Assembly (NCBI RefSeq): GCF_965221945.1
Contig: NZ_OZ244925.1
Span: forward strand, 3,833,542-3,897,541
Source: Poriferisodalis sp965221945
Lineage (GTDB): Bacteria > Actinomycetota > Acidimicrobiia > Acidimicrobiales > Poriferisodalaceae
Direction of reading: 5' to 3'
Length of the DNA stretch: 64,000 nt
Shown: positions 18,653 to 26,644 of the stretch, piece by piece
How positions within the stretch are numbered: position 1 is the stretch's first letter
Layout: each line of letters begins with the position of its first letter
The notes under the pieces: model-generated
The model's input: the letters and a program-made list of their open reading frames with translations, nothing else
Told to the model about the DNA's origin: nothing
The model's database searches: none
Made by a program: the position numbers and the translations under genes

Positions 18653-19399
18653 TTAGATCGTGATCTCGTGCCGGATGCCTCGGACGTCCATTTCGAAGTC
18701 GAGGTCGTGGACCGGGGGGCGCGACCGGTGCCAGCGCAGACCGTGGCGGGTCGCTGGCCCCATGGAAGGGATCACCGCGTCCTCCAGCAGACCTTCGTGC
18801 ATGAAAATCGTGTACACGTCGGTCGTGGTGACCAGGTCCCAACTGGCGCCCATGGCTGCGAGGCGCGAACCCATGGTGGCCACCACGTGACCGGCTTTCT
18901 CTCGCATGGCCTCAGGCCCGGTCTCGCCCTTGCGGATGATGGCGGTGTCGTCGAGCGTCGCTTCGGGAATCTCCCCTGCACCCGAGACCACGAACGTCGT
19001 CGGGGCGTCGTCGGTCTCGGCGGTGTAGGAGAAGGCGTGCAGAACCGGCTCGGCGGGCGGGTTGTGAGCTGGGGACACATTGGTGCGGGCCAACGGGTTG
19101 TGATCGTCGACGTAGAGGTCCCATGACCGGACGAGCTCGACGTAGCCGGCGTTGAACCCGATGAAGCCTCCCATGGAGTACGGGGACGCGCAGCGGAGTT
19201 CGATCGCGCAAAGCGCCTGACGCTCTCGCCCGAACTTGGACAGGTGGGCGTCGATCAGCTCGAAGCCCTCGCGCCACGGCAGGTGAGCGCCCAGCGTGGC
19301 GTGAACAACTTCGAACCCTGGGTCGGCAACAACCCCGCTGGAGAACGGGGAAATGCCGGTGAGGAAACGGTAACCGCCTCGAGGGTTTGCGATAAGCAT
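18653..19399 (-). CDS. CnbZ-like protein (2-amino-5-chloromuconate deaminase family)
   Basis: A 248-residue protein starting MLIANPRGGYRFLTGISPFS. The opening and general layout recall proteins annotated as CnbZ, the 2-amino-5-chloromuconate deaminase of chloronitrobenzene degraders, and the distantly RidA-like fold. My recall of this family is moderate. The ATG at 19399 has GGAG seven bases upstream; the longer frame to 19510 is not supported. The product would be a cytoplasmic enzyme acting on an imine, enamine or related catabolite. It lies next to the TetR gene and the demethylase-transporter operon, but a shared pathway is only inferred. Confidence 0.65.
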   Translation of the reverse strand: MLIANPRGGYRFLTGISPFSSGVVADPGFEVVHATLGAHLPWREGFELIDAHLSKFGRERQALCAIELRCASPYSMGGFIGFNAGYVELVRSWDLYVDDHNPLARTNVSPAHNPPAEPVLHAFSYTAETDDAPTTFVVSGAGEIPEATLDDTAIIRKGETGPEAMREKAGHVVATMGSRLAAMGASWDLVTTTDVYTIFMHEGLLEDAVIPSMGPATRHGLRWHRSRPPVHDLDFEMDVRGIRHEITI

Positions 19400-19593
19400 G
19401 GGAGTCTCCGTTCGGTGATGCTCGTTGCGGCGAATCCGCCGCGACCGCGAGGAATGCTCGGACAGTACCGATCTTGAATGGTCGTGTCCCCCGACGATGC
19501 CGGATGCCACCCGGTGAACGAGCCGTCCGCGAGTTGTTCGCGCAGGCGGTCCTCCTGCTCGGCAAGTTCGGGTGTCAGAACACGTGCGCCGGC

Positions 19594-19704
19594 CTAGCCG
19601 CCGGGCATGCTCCAGCTCAGCACCAGCAGGCAGCCGGCAAGCGCCACAGCGATAGCGAGTAGCCAGTCGACGGAACGGGAGCGGGTCTCGGTAGGTGCAT
19701 TCAT
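19594..19704 (-). CDS. Small single-pass membrane protein, unknown function
   Basis: A 36-residue ORF starting at ATG 19704 with GGAGA at proper spacing. It has a charged N-terminus (MNAPTETRSRSVDW) and one hydrophobic segment (LLAIAVALAGCLLVLSW). It is divergent from the amino-acid-binding lipoprotein gene at 19788, separated by a repeat-rich 83-base promoter region. The frame after its TAG stays open and protein-like (VLTPELAEQEDRLREQLADG) for about 60 codons to the next gene, so it might be the truncated start of a longer protein. I do not recognise it. Confidence 0.5.
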   Translation of the reverse strand: MNAPTETRSRSVDWLLAIAVALAGCLLVLSWSMPGG

Positions 19705-19768
19705 GGTGATTTCTCCAACTCTGTGCACCATGCTCATAAGGTGCATGTTGTCCTCACCGCAGTGCACC
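19695..19768. promoter_or_regulatory. GTGCA/TGCAC repeats in divergent promoter region
   Basis: The gap between the small membrane protein and the amino-acid-binding gene holds an inverted repeat TGCACC (19724-19729) / GGTGCA (19740-19745) with a 10-base spacer, plus further GGTGCAT (19694-19700) and GTGCACC (19762-19768) copies. Four related half-sites in 75 bases suggest a regulator binding region. The regulator is not known. Confidence 0.4.
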
Positions 19769-19787
19769 AAGGGGGTGTGACACACGA

Positions 19788-20891
19788 ATGCGAGCCATCC
19801 ACGGTCTGCTCAGTGCAGTGGCCGCCGCGGCGCTGCTGATCGCCGGTTGCAGCTCCGTTGACGACGTCGACGCAGAGGCCGCAGCAGCGCCCGCGGATCC
19901 AGTGCCGGTTCAAGCAACGCAGGATGTCGACCTGCTCGAGACGGTGAGGTCGCGGGGCGTCCTCAACTGCGGGGTGTACGGCGCCGCGGTGGCATTCTCC
20001 GAGACGCAACCCGACGGCAGTACCACCGGTTTCGACGCCGATTACTGCCGGGCCCTCGCCATCGCGATGCTCGGCGACGTCGGCGCGGTCAACTTCGTGC
20101 CGCTCACATCGGCCGAGAGATTCACGGCGTTGCAGAGCGGCCTCATCGACGTGTTGGTGCGGAACACGACTTGGACGCAGGGCCGCGACGGCGACCTGAA
20201 ATTCGACTTCGCGCCAGTCACCTTCTACGACGGCCAGCAGTTGATGGGCCGCGCCAGTGACGATTTCACGCCTGCATCGACCGTGGCGGACATCGCCGGC
20301 GCAACGGTCTGCGCCACCGCCGGGACCACCACCGAGAAGAACATCGCTGACGCAGCCAACGCTGCAGGCGTCGAGATCAGGCTGCAGACCTTCGAGGACC
20401 TCGACATCATCACCGACAGCTTCATCACCGGTACATGCGACTTGATGACCACCGATGGCTCAGGGCTCGTCGGTCGCCGGAATCGCCAACAGGGTGATCA
20501 GGAGTGGGTGATCTTCCCCGCAGCACTCTTCTCTAAGGAGCCGCTTGCGCCGCTGTACCTGCCGAACCAGTCGACCTTTGGCGACATTGTCAACTGGACG
20601 ATCTACGCGACGATCATCTTCGACGAGAAGGGCATCACGTCTGCCAACGTCGATGATCTGCTCGGCAGCGGCCAGCTCGATGCCGAGGCAATCCGACTGC
20701 TCGGCGGCGAAGGCGAATTGCAGACCAAGATGGGCTTGGAGCCCGATGCGTTCTACGAGGTGGTCCGCCAGATCGGGAACTACGACGAGATCTTCACCCG
20801 CAACCTCGAACTTGTCGGATTGCAGCGGGCCGGCACGCCCAATGCTCGCTGGACCGAAGGCGGGCTGATCTACGCGCCGCCAGCGCGCTGA
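19788..20891 (+). CDS. Polar amino-acid ABC transporter substrate-binding lipoprotein (AapJ-like)
   Basis: A 367-residue lipoprotein with lipobox IAGC (Cys21), an acidic linker and an SBP_bac_3 domain (RGVLNCGVYGAAVAFSE, GFDADYCRALAIAMLGD, TSAERFTALQSGLIDVL, VRNTTWTQGRD). This is the AapJ/BztA branch, which delivers general L-amino acids to an ABC importer. The ATG at 19788 follows AAGGGGGTG. No partner permease or ATPase gene lies beside it, so it is an orphan binding protein here. It converges with the SDR gene, whose stop lies one base away. Confidence 0.9.
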   Translation: MRAIHGLLSAVAAAALLIAGCSSVDDVDAEAAAAPADPVPVQATQDVDLLETVRSRGVLNCGVYGAAVAFSETQPDGSTTGFDADYCRALAIAMLGDVGAVNFVPLTSAERFTALQSGLIDVLVRNTTWTQGRDGDLKFDFAPVTFYDGQQLMGRASDDFTPASTVADIAGATVCATAGTTTEKNIADAANAAGVEIRLQTFEDLDIITDSFITGTCDLMTTDGSGLVGRRNRQQGDQEWVIFPAALFSKEPLAPLYLPNQSTFGDIVNWTIYATIIFDEKGITSANVDDLLGSGQLDAEAIRLLGGEGELQTKMGLEPDAFYEVVRQIGNYDEIFTRNLELVGLQRAGTPNARWTEGGLIYAPPAR

Positions 20892-20892
20892 A

Positions 20893-21675
20893 TCACCAGG
20901 TGGGCCGCGTCAGCACGCCGCCGTCCACAACGAGGACGATTCCGGTGATCCACCTGGACAGGTCCGAGCACAGGAACACGCACGCGTCGCCGACGTCCGC
21001 TGGCGTGCCCAGCCGTCCGAGCGGTGTCGTTGCGTGCCAGCGGGACACGCCGTCGGGCCAGTCGTCGGCGAGGCTGGGCCGGTCGATCAGACCCGGCGAG
21101 ATGCTGTTCACGCGGATCCCGTCGGGGCCGTAGGCAGCGGCCGCGGCCCTGGCATGCATCAGCAGCCCGGCCTTGGAAGTGGAGTAGTGCCCGGTCCCGT
21201 CGTCGGGCTGATGTCCATCGATCGATGCAATGTGCACGATGGCGCCGCCGGAGCCCTGCGCCTGCATCGCGCGGACGGCAGCCTGAGTCAGCCGGTGCGT
21301 CGCGTTGAGGTTGACATCGATCATCTCGGACCAGAGGTCGTCGGTCAGCTCGGCGAACGGTGCAACGTTCGCGATGGCGGCGTTGTTGACCAAACCGTCG
21401 ATACGGCCGTGATGATCGATCGCAGCGGCAACGATGCGCTGCGGAGCGTCGGGGGCGAGCAGATCCGCCTCGACCGAGGTCACGGGGTTGCCGGCGGCAT
21501 CAACCAGATGGTCGACTGGCGACGACCGCGTGTGGGCCACCACCGTTGCACCGGCCGCTCCGAGGCGCTGGGCGATGCCAGTGCCGACGCCGCCACCAGC
21601 GCCGGTCACCACGATGACGCGGCCGTCCAGTCGCAGCAGGTCCGCTGGCGCCCGAAGGTCGTCGTGATCAGCCAT
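20893..21675 (-). CDS. Short-chain dehydrogenase/reductase (classical SDR)
   Basis: A 260-residue NAD(P)-dependent oxidoreductase. The cofactor motif TGAGGGVGTG is near residue 20, NNAAIANV follows, and the catalytic Tyr-Lys is intact in YSTSKAGLL. The C-terminus has ISPGLIDRP and VLVVDGGVL, as in FabG-like enzymes. The ATG at 21675 overlaps the cupin gene stop by 8 bases; the frame continues upstream to 21918 without similarity. The substrate is not deducible. Confidence 0.9.
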   Translation of the reverse strand: MADHDDLRAPADLLRLDGRVIVVTGAGGGVGTGIAQRLGAAGATVVAHTRSSPVDHLVDAAGNPVTSVEADLLAPDAPQRIVAAAIDHHGRIDGLVNNAAIANVAPFAELTDDLWSEMIDVNLNATHRLTQAAVRAMQAQGSGGAIVHIASIDGHQPDDGTGHYSTSKAGLLMHARAAAAAYGPDGIRVNSISPGLIDRPSLADDWPDGVSRWHATTPLGRLGTPADVGDACVFLCSDLSRWITGIVLVVDGGVLTRPTW

Positions 21676-22129
21676 AGTCCGTCTCCATTCGCGTGAAGCG
21701 TGCGATGTCGGAGGCTGCCTGCGGGTAGGCGGCCACAAGCGCATCCCGCTCGCCCAGCTCGAAACCGGCATCGGTGAATGCGGGCGCCATCGTCGTGCCG
21801 ACAAGCGACCAGTCGCCCGTAGTTCCCGCCGCCATCCAGACACCGGGCCCGACTGCGACGACGGGCCGCTGTCCACCTGCCAAGTCGTCACCGAGCATCG
21901 GACGCTCGACGCCGCCACCGGGTTCCAGCAGCAGTATCTCGACGGGTGCCCCGGCGTAGTGATGCCAGAGCTCGACGCCCCCGAGACAATGCAGAGCGGA
22001 GAAGTCCCCCGACTGCATCAGGTAGTAGATCGCTGACGAATGCTCGTCGCGCCAGGTTTGGGCCCACTGGCCGCCTTCGCTCGCTAGTGGAGTGAGGCCC
22101 AGCAACTCGGTCACCTCGTCGGCGTCCAC
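21668..22129 (-). CDS. Cupin_5 (DUF985) family protein
   Basis: A 153-residue protein of the cupin-5/DUF985 family, with the typical SSAIYYLMQSGDFSALH and ELWHHYAGAPVEIL strands. Members form a single beta-barrel; the function is poorly defined, with sugar-epimerase-like folds known. The start is GTG at 22129. It overlaps the SDR gene by 8 bases and lies 45 bases after the amidase gene, so amidase, cupin and SDR are likely cotranscribed. Confidence 0.85.
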   Translation of the reverse strand: MDADEVTELLGLTPLASEGGQWAQTWRDEHSSAIYYLMQSGDFSALHCLGGVELWHHYAGAPVEILLLEPGGGVERPMLGDDLAGGQRPVVAVGPGVWMAAGTTGDWSLVGTTMAPAFTDAGFELGERDALVAAYPQAASDIARFTRMETDYG

Positions 22130-22174
22130 AGGCCCAACGTAACCCCCCGCCCAGAAGCGACGTGCGCCGGCAGT

Positions 22175-23599
22175 TCAGTCTGAGATAGGGGCGATCTCCG
22201 GAGCGATGGGGTCGAGACCAAGCAGATCCTCCAGCACGGCAAGCGTCTGCAGCACGCCGATGTCGTCGACTTGATGGCCGAGTACTTGCAGGCCGATGGG
22301 CATGCCGTCATCGGTGAAGCCGCAGCAGATGGTTCCCGCTGGGCGCCGGGTGAGGTTGGCCAGCGGCGTGAAGCGGACCCAATTCTCCGTCTCGACGCCG
22401 TTGATGGTCCCGTCCCCTCCGACAACAGGTGTCTGGCCCGCCATTGTCGGCGAGAGCATCGCGTCGAATCCAGCCATCACCTCGCCGAGTTGCATCGACA
22501 GCTCGGCGGCCTGCTGGCGGGCCGCTGCCACCGTGTCCACCGTCACCCGTTCAAAGGCTTCTTCCAACGCCACGGCGAGTACGTCGGTGACGTCATCCCA
22601 CGCAGGCGTTCCGTACAGGGGCCGAAACGCCGGCCCGATCAGCCCGCCCAGAAAGAGCGGCAGAAACGCCCCCGAGACCGTGTCGAACAGCGTGCCCATC
22701 TCGACGACCTCGACGCCCTCCGCAGCGAGCCGCTCGACCGCAGCAGCACAGCTGGCCAGGATCTCAGCGTCCACCGGTTCACCGTCGAACGCGGGAACCC
22801 ACAGCACACGCTTCGGAAGCGGGGGGTCGTCCAGCGCCCTGCGCCAGGATTCAGTCGGTGCGGGCAGGCTTCGGAGATCGGACGGATGGGGACCCACCAC
22901 TGCGTCGAGGCAGTACGCCACGTCACGGATGAGGCGAGCCATCGGCCCCACGCACGACAGGTCCAACAGTCCCGGCGGCGGCGGCCCGCTCGGCACGCGT
23001 CCCTGGCTCGTCTTGATGCCCGACAGGCCGCACATCGCCGAGGGGATCCGGATGGAGCCGCCACCGTCGGAGCCAGTGCCGACCGGCACCATGCCCGATG
23101 CAATCGCGGCGCCGGTGCCCCCTGACGAACCGCCGGGCGAACGGCTCAGGTTCCATGGATTCCACGTCGCTCCGAACACCGGGTTGTACGTGTCGCCCAT
23201 ACAGCCGAACTCTGGCGTGTTGGTCTTGCCGACGATGACGGCGCCGGCAGACCGCAAACGCGCCACCTCGGTCGAGTCGGCGGTGACCGGCGGGGTGTCG
23301 CGCAGGTGCATGGCTCCGCGAGTGGTGACGAACCCTGCGGCGTCGGCGAGGTCCTTGACGCCGATCGGGATGCCCGCCAGCGGGCCGACATCGGAGCCGG
23401 CATCGAGTTGCGCATCGATGGCAGCGGCTTGGGAACGAGCGGCCGCTTCATCAATGGCGACGAACGCATTGAGGTGCGGGTTCAGGACTTCGATGCGCTC
23501 GAGCGCGTGTTCAGTCACCACCGCTGCGGTCAGCGTCCGGTCTCGCACCATCGACACCAGCGCTTCAACTGTCACTGACCTGAAGTCGGGTACATCCAT
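22175..23599 (-). CDS. Amidase-signature hydrolase
   Basis: A 474-residue amidase family enzyme. Triad positions are visible: Lys in PIGVKDLAD (near 80), cis-Ser in RSPGGSSGGTGAA (near 155) and the nucleophile in GSDGGGSIRIPSA (near 180). The ATG at 23599 starts at MDVPDFRSVTVEAL; the frame continues to 23752 without similarity. It differs clearly from the AmdA-like amidase at 7530 and lies between two SDR genes. It may be an aryl-acylamidase or 6-aminohexanoate-hydrolase-like enzyme, but the substrate cannot be fixed from the sequence. Confidence 0.9.
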   Translation of the reverse strand: MDVPDFRSVTVEALVSMVRDRTLTAAVVTEHALERIEVLNPHLNAFVAIDEAAARSQAAAIDAQLDAGSDVGPLAGIPIGVKDLADAAGFVTTRGAMHLRDTPPVTADSTEVARLRSAGAVIVGKTNTPEFGCMGDTYNPVFGATWNPWNLSRSPGGSSGGTGAAIASGMVPVGTGSDGGGSIRIPSAMCGLSGIKTSQGRVPSGPPPPGLLDLSCVGPMARLIRDVAYCLDAVVGPHPSDLRSLPAPTESWRRALDDPPLPKRVLWVPAFDGEPVDAEILASCAAAVERLAAEGVEVVEMGTLFDTVSGAFLPLFLGGLIGPAFRPLYGTPAWDDVTDVLAVALEEAFERVTVDTVAAARQQAAELSMQLGEVMAGFDAMLSPTMAGQTPVVGGDGTINGVETENWVRFTPLANLTRRPAGTICCGFTDDGMPIGLQVLGHQVDDIGVLQTLAVLEDLLGLDPIAPEIAPISD

Positions 23600-23666
23600 G
23601 GCCGGCCACCTCTTTCGAGGCACGACACTACTGAGCGGTTTAGGCCGGTCCGGTAGCACGGCGATG

Positions 23667-24443
23667 TCAGCGAGCTGATGCGCCGCCGTCGATCGTGATC
23701 GACGTGCCGCTGACGTGGCTGGCCCGATCCGATGCCAGGAAGGCGACCACATCGGCTACCTGCTCCACGGTTCCCGGAGCGGGATCGGCGGGAATCAGCT
23801 CTTCCCAGCGGGACTCATCGCCCCATTCGTCGACCGCCTGGCGGCGCAGCAAATCGCCCATGCGGTCGGTGATGATGAGCCCGGGGTTGACGGCCACCAC
23901 CCGCACGCCCTCACGCAGGCTCCGGCTGCCCAGCGCCGCGGTCATCGCCACAAGACCGCTGTTGCCCACAGCACCGGCGATGTAGGACGGCTGCGGCCGC
24001 AGCGAGGCCGCCCCGATGACGTTGACGATGACACCGCTGCCTCGAGCGGACATGAGGGGATAGATAGCGCGGCACAGGTCGATGTAACCGAACACCTTCA
24101 GGTCCCAGGCGTCGCGCCATGTGGTGTCGTCGACGGTCACGATGTCACCGCCGGGGATTGCCCCGGCGTTGTTGACCCAGATGTCGACGGGGCCGTCGAG
24201 GCCGGTCCCGGCCAGCAGCGTCTGGCGTCCCCCGGTCGTGGACAGGTCAACAGCGTGCGTCGAGACCGTCGATTCCGGCGCCGCAGACTCCACCTCCCCG
24301 GCGGCCTTGGCCAGGACATCAGCCGACCGCGCCGCCAGCGCAACATCGCAGCCCTCGCGGGCAAGCGCCATAGCGCACCCCAGCCCGATTCCCTTTGATG
24401 CGCCAGTGATCACGGCGCGCCTGCCTGCTAGCCCCAAGTCCAT
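23667..24443 (-). CDS. SDR-family protein with atypical active site (YIAGA in place of YxxxK)
   Basis: A 258-residue SDR with a normal cofactor motif (TGASKGIGLG), NNAGAIPGG and ITIDGGASAR at the end. The catalytic segment reads PSYIAGAVGNSG: the Tyr is present but the Lys four residues later is replaced by Ala. The rest of the fold looks intact and the frame is clean, so this is a divergent subfamily rather than decay. Other YIxGA-type SDRs exist in actinobacteria to my recollection. The ATG at 24443 is followed at once by similarity. Confidence 0.88.
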   Translation of the reverse strand: MDLGLAGRRAVITGASKGIGLGCAMALAREGCDVALAARSADVLAKAAGEVESAAPESTVSTHAVDLSTTGGRQTLLAGTGLDGPVDIWVNNAGAIPGGDIVTVDDTTWRDAWDLKVFGYIDLCRAIYPLMSARGSGVIVNVIGAASLRPQPSYIAGAVGNSGLVAMTAALGSRSLREGVRVVAVNPGLIITDRMGDLLRRQAVDEWGDESRWEELIPADPAPGTVEQVADVVAFLASDRASHVSGTSITIDGGASAR

Positions 24444-24551
24444 CGGCTCAACGTAACCCCGGCGTCTCACACGCGCCGTGGGGTCGCGGCCCGCGCGGTG
24501 TCCGCTTCGCACTAACGGGCGTCGAATGCGCTGTGGTCCTACGCTCAACTC

Positions 24552-25787
24552 ATGGCGAGTGCCGGCGAGGTACCTGACGAAGCCCGCACATGGCTTGACG
24601 AGCACTGGCACCCCGAGCGGCCGCTCATCGAGTGGCGCAACCTGCTGGCCGACACTGGCTGGGGCACCCCGTCATGGCCGACGCAGTGGCACGGCCGAGG
24701 CCTGCCGCCGTCCATGGACGCCGTCGTGGCGGGCGAGTTCGACGCGGTCGGAGCCATCGGCGTTGCGGCCGGCGTCAGCATGTACCTGGTGGCGCCGACG
24801 CTGCTGGCTCATGCCAACGACGAGCTGAAGCGGCGTCACCTTCGCCCGATCCTGACCGGCGAGCACAAGTGGTGCCAGCTGTTCTCCGAGCCCACGAATG
24901 GGTCGGATCTGGCGGGGCTCGTGACACGGGCCGACCGCGACGGCGACGAGTGGATTGTCAACGGCCAGAAGGTCTGGAACTCCGGGGCGCACACGGCCCG
25001 ATTCGGCATCCTGATGGCCCGCACCAACTGGGAGGTCCCTAAGCACCAGGGCATCTCGTACTTCCTGATGCCGATGGAGCAGCCCGGAGTGGAGGTGCGC
25101 CCGCTGCGCCAGATGAACGGCCATGCGTCGTTCAACGAGGTGTTCTTTGTCGATGCCCGGGTACCCGACAGCGAGATGGTCGGCAATCCCGGCGACGGCT
25201 GGCGCATTGCCCTCACCACGCTGGCGCACGAGCGCTCCGCGGTGGCCACCCGCCGTCCCCGCTACCCGGCCGACGGCGGCCCGACGGTGACCCAGGCCAA
25301 GCGCGAGAGCGACGAATACTTCGCCACCTACAAGTGGTACCCGCAGCGGGCCGGTCGGGCGAACTTGGTCATCCCCGAGGCACAGCGGACCGGGCGGGTG
25401 AGCGATCCGCTGGTCCGACAGCAGATCGCCCGCGTCGAGACGCTTCGCCGGATCTCGTCGTGGACCACCAAGCGTGCCCGGGCCGCACGTGCCGCTGGCA
25501 AACCGCCCGGCCCTGAAGGCTCGCTCACCAAGCTGAACATGTCGGTCACGGCCCGCGCCTGCCACGAGGTCCACACGCTGATCGCCGGCCCGATGGGGAT
25601 GCTCGTGGGGCCCCGCAGCAATGCCGACGGCATCGTCTCGGAGATCCTCTTGTCCACCCCGGCCATGTCGATCGCCGGCGGCACCGACGAGATCCAGCGC
25701 AACATCATCGGCGAGCGGGTGCTGGGCCTGCCCAAGGAGCCAGACGACTCCAAGGACATCCCCTACTCCGCTGCCCGCCGCAACTGA
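24552..25787 (+). CDS. Acyl-CoA dehydrogenase family protein
   Basis: A 411-residue flavoprotein with the family landmarks WCQLFSEPTNGSDLAGL (FAD/acyl-CoA contact), GQKVWNSGAH in the middle domain and GGTDEIQRNIIGERVLGLP at the C-terminus. The start MASAGEVPDEARTWL at 24552 fits the usual length. It would oxidise an acyl-CoA and donate electrons to ETF. It is divergent from the SDR gene at 23667-24443, sharing about 110 bases of promoter region, and converges with the Fic gene. Confidence 0.92.
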   Translation: MASAGEVPDEARTWLDEHWHPERPLIEWRNLLADTGWGTPSWPTQWHGRGLPPSMDAVVAGEFDAVGAIGVAAGVSMYLVAPTLLAHANDELKRRHLRPILTGEHKWCQLFSEPTNGSDLAGLVTRADRDGDEWIVNGQKVWNSGAHTARFGILMARTNWEVPKHQGISYFLMPMEQPGVEVRPLRQMNGHASFNEVFFVDARVPDSEMVGNPGDGWRIALTTLAHERSAVATRRPRYPADGGPTVTQAKRESDEYFATYKWYPQRAGRANLVIPEAQRTGRVSDPLVRQQIARVETLRRISSWTTKRARAARAAGKPPGPEGSLTKLNMSVTARACHEVHTLIAGPMGMLVGPRSNADGIVSEILLSTPAMSIAGGTDEIQRNIIGERVLGLPKEPDDSKDIPYSAARRN

Positions 25788-25807
25788 TGCATCGGCTGCC
25801 GGATTCC

Positions 25808-26644
25808 TTACAGCAATTCGAGGCGGCGGCCGGACTGCTGAGCCTCAGTCGAGTCGATGAGCGCATTCGTGGCGTGCAGTTGCCCTTCGGCTGCCGCACG
25901 ATCCGACCATGACATCGTTGCGGTCCACTGCCATGCGTAGGCCAAGACGCGAGCAAGCGCCTCGACGTTGCCGTTCTCGGTGGAGGCACGGTGCAGGCTC
26001 GAGATGTACTTGTTCCGGAAGACGTTGGGAATGACGATTCGGGATTGGCCGACCCGCGAGAGTTCGGCGTTCATCATGACTCGAGAGGCACGGCCGTTTC
26101 CGTCTGCGAAGGGGTGCACCTCGGAGATCGCGAAGAGCACGAAGAGCGCACGGCTGAATCCCGGTTTGATTTGTCGCAACAAGTCGAACCCTCTCCGCAG
26201 TGTCCCTTCAACGAGTTCCGGTTTGACGAAGATGTATGTGCCGACTGAGTTGGAAAGGATCTTCCACTTTCCCGGCTGGACATCCGGCCGACCCGCCATG
26301 ATCGCGGCGTGTCGCTGTACGAGAAGCTCGACGAGAACATCTGGGTCATCGGATGTCGTGGACCGACCGACGGGATCAGCGACGCACCGGTAGGTGCCAA
26401 GAATGTCGTGTCCGTCGGCTGGTCGAGACGCGGGCGGTTGCTGGCTATCGACTATCTGCCGGGCCTCCTCCAGGCTGAATTCGGTTCCCTCGATGTAGTT
26501 GGAAAAGTAGCTCTCGTAAAACGGCAGTTCTTCAGGGACGTGGAGAGGGATCGTTCCGGTTCCCGCACCGTGGGCGAAGTAGCTCTCGTAGAAGGCGAGT
26601 TCGCCCTTCTCGGTCGATGCGGGCAATTCGGTGGGGGCCCCCAC
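25808..26644 (-). CDS. Fic-family AMP-transferase domain, probably the C-terminal half of a frameshifted AbiEi-Fic protein
   Basis: A 278-codon frame with the Fic active motif HPFADGNGRASR, which transfers AMP (or another nucleotide group) from ATP to protein side chains. Upstream in the same frame is SNYIEG, matching the (S/T)xxxE(G/N) inhibitory-helix motif of autoinhibited class II Fic proteins. The frame opens with GTG at 26644, but its only purine-rich upstream sequence abuts it too closely, and the preceding AbiEi-like frame runs into it through a GGGGGCCCCC tract. FYESYF occurs twice, 24 codons apart, in the linker. I infer one ancestral AbiEi-Fic gene. Confidence 0.85.
   Translation of the reverse strand: MGAPTELPASTEKGELAFYESYFAHGAGTGTIPLHVPEELPFYESYFSNYIEGTEFSLEEARQIVDSQQPPASRPADGHDILGTYRCVADPVGRSTTSDDPDVLVELLVQRHAAIMAGRPDVQPGKWKILSNSVGTYIFVKPELVEGTLRRGFDLLRQIKPGFSRALFVLFAISEVHPFADGNGRASRVMMNAELSRVGQSRIVIPNVFRNKYISSLHRASTENGNVEALARVLAYAWQWTATMSWSDRAAAEGQLHATNALIDSTEAQQSGRRLELL

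Noticed and set aside
22296..23678. 460-codon plus-strand ORF opposite the amidase
   Set aside because: The minus strand has the complete amidase triad; the plus frame is low-complexity Ser/Pro/Arg.
26633..26642. Programmed -1 frameshifting at GGGGGCCCCC
   Set aside because: In the AbiEi frame the P- and A-site codons do not re-pair well after a -1 slip, so a simple indel is more likely.
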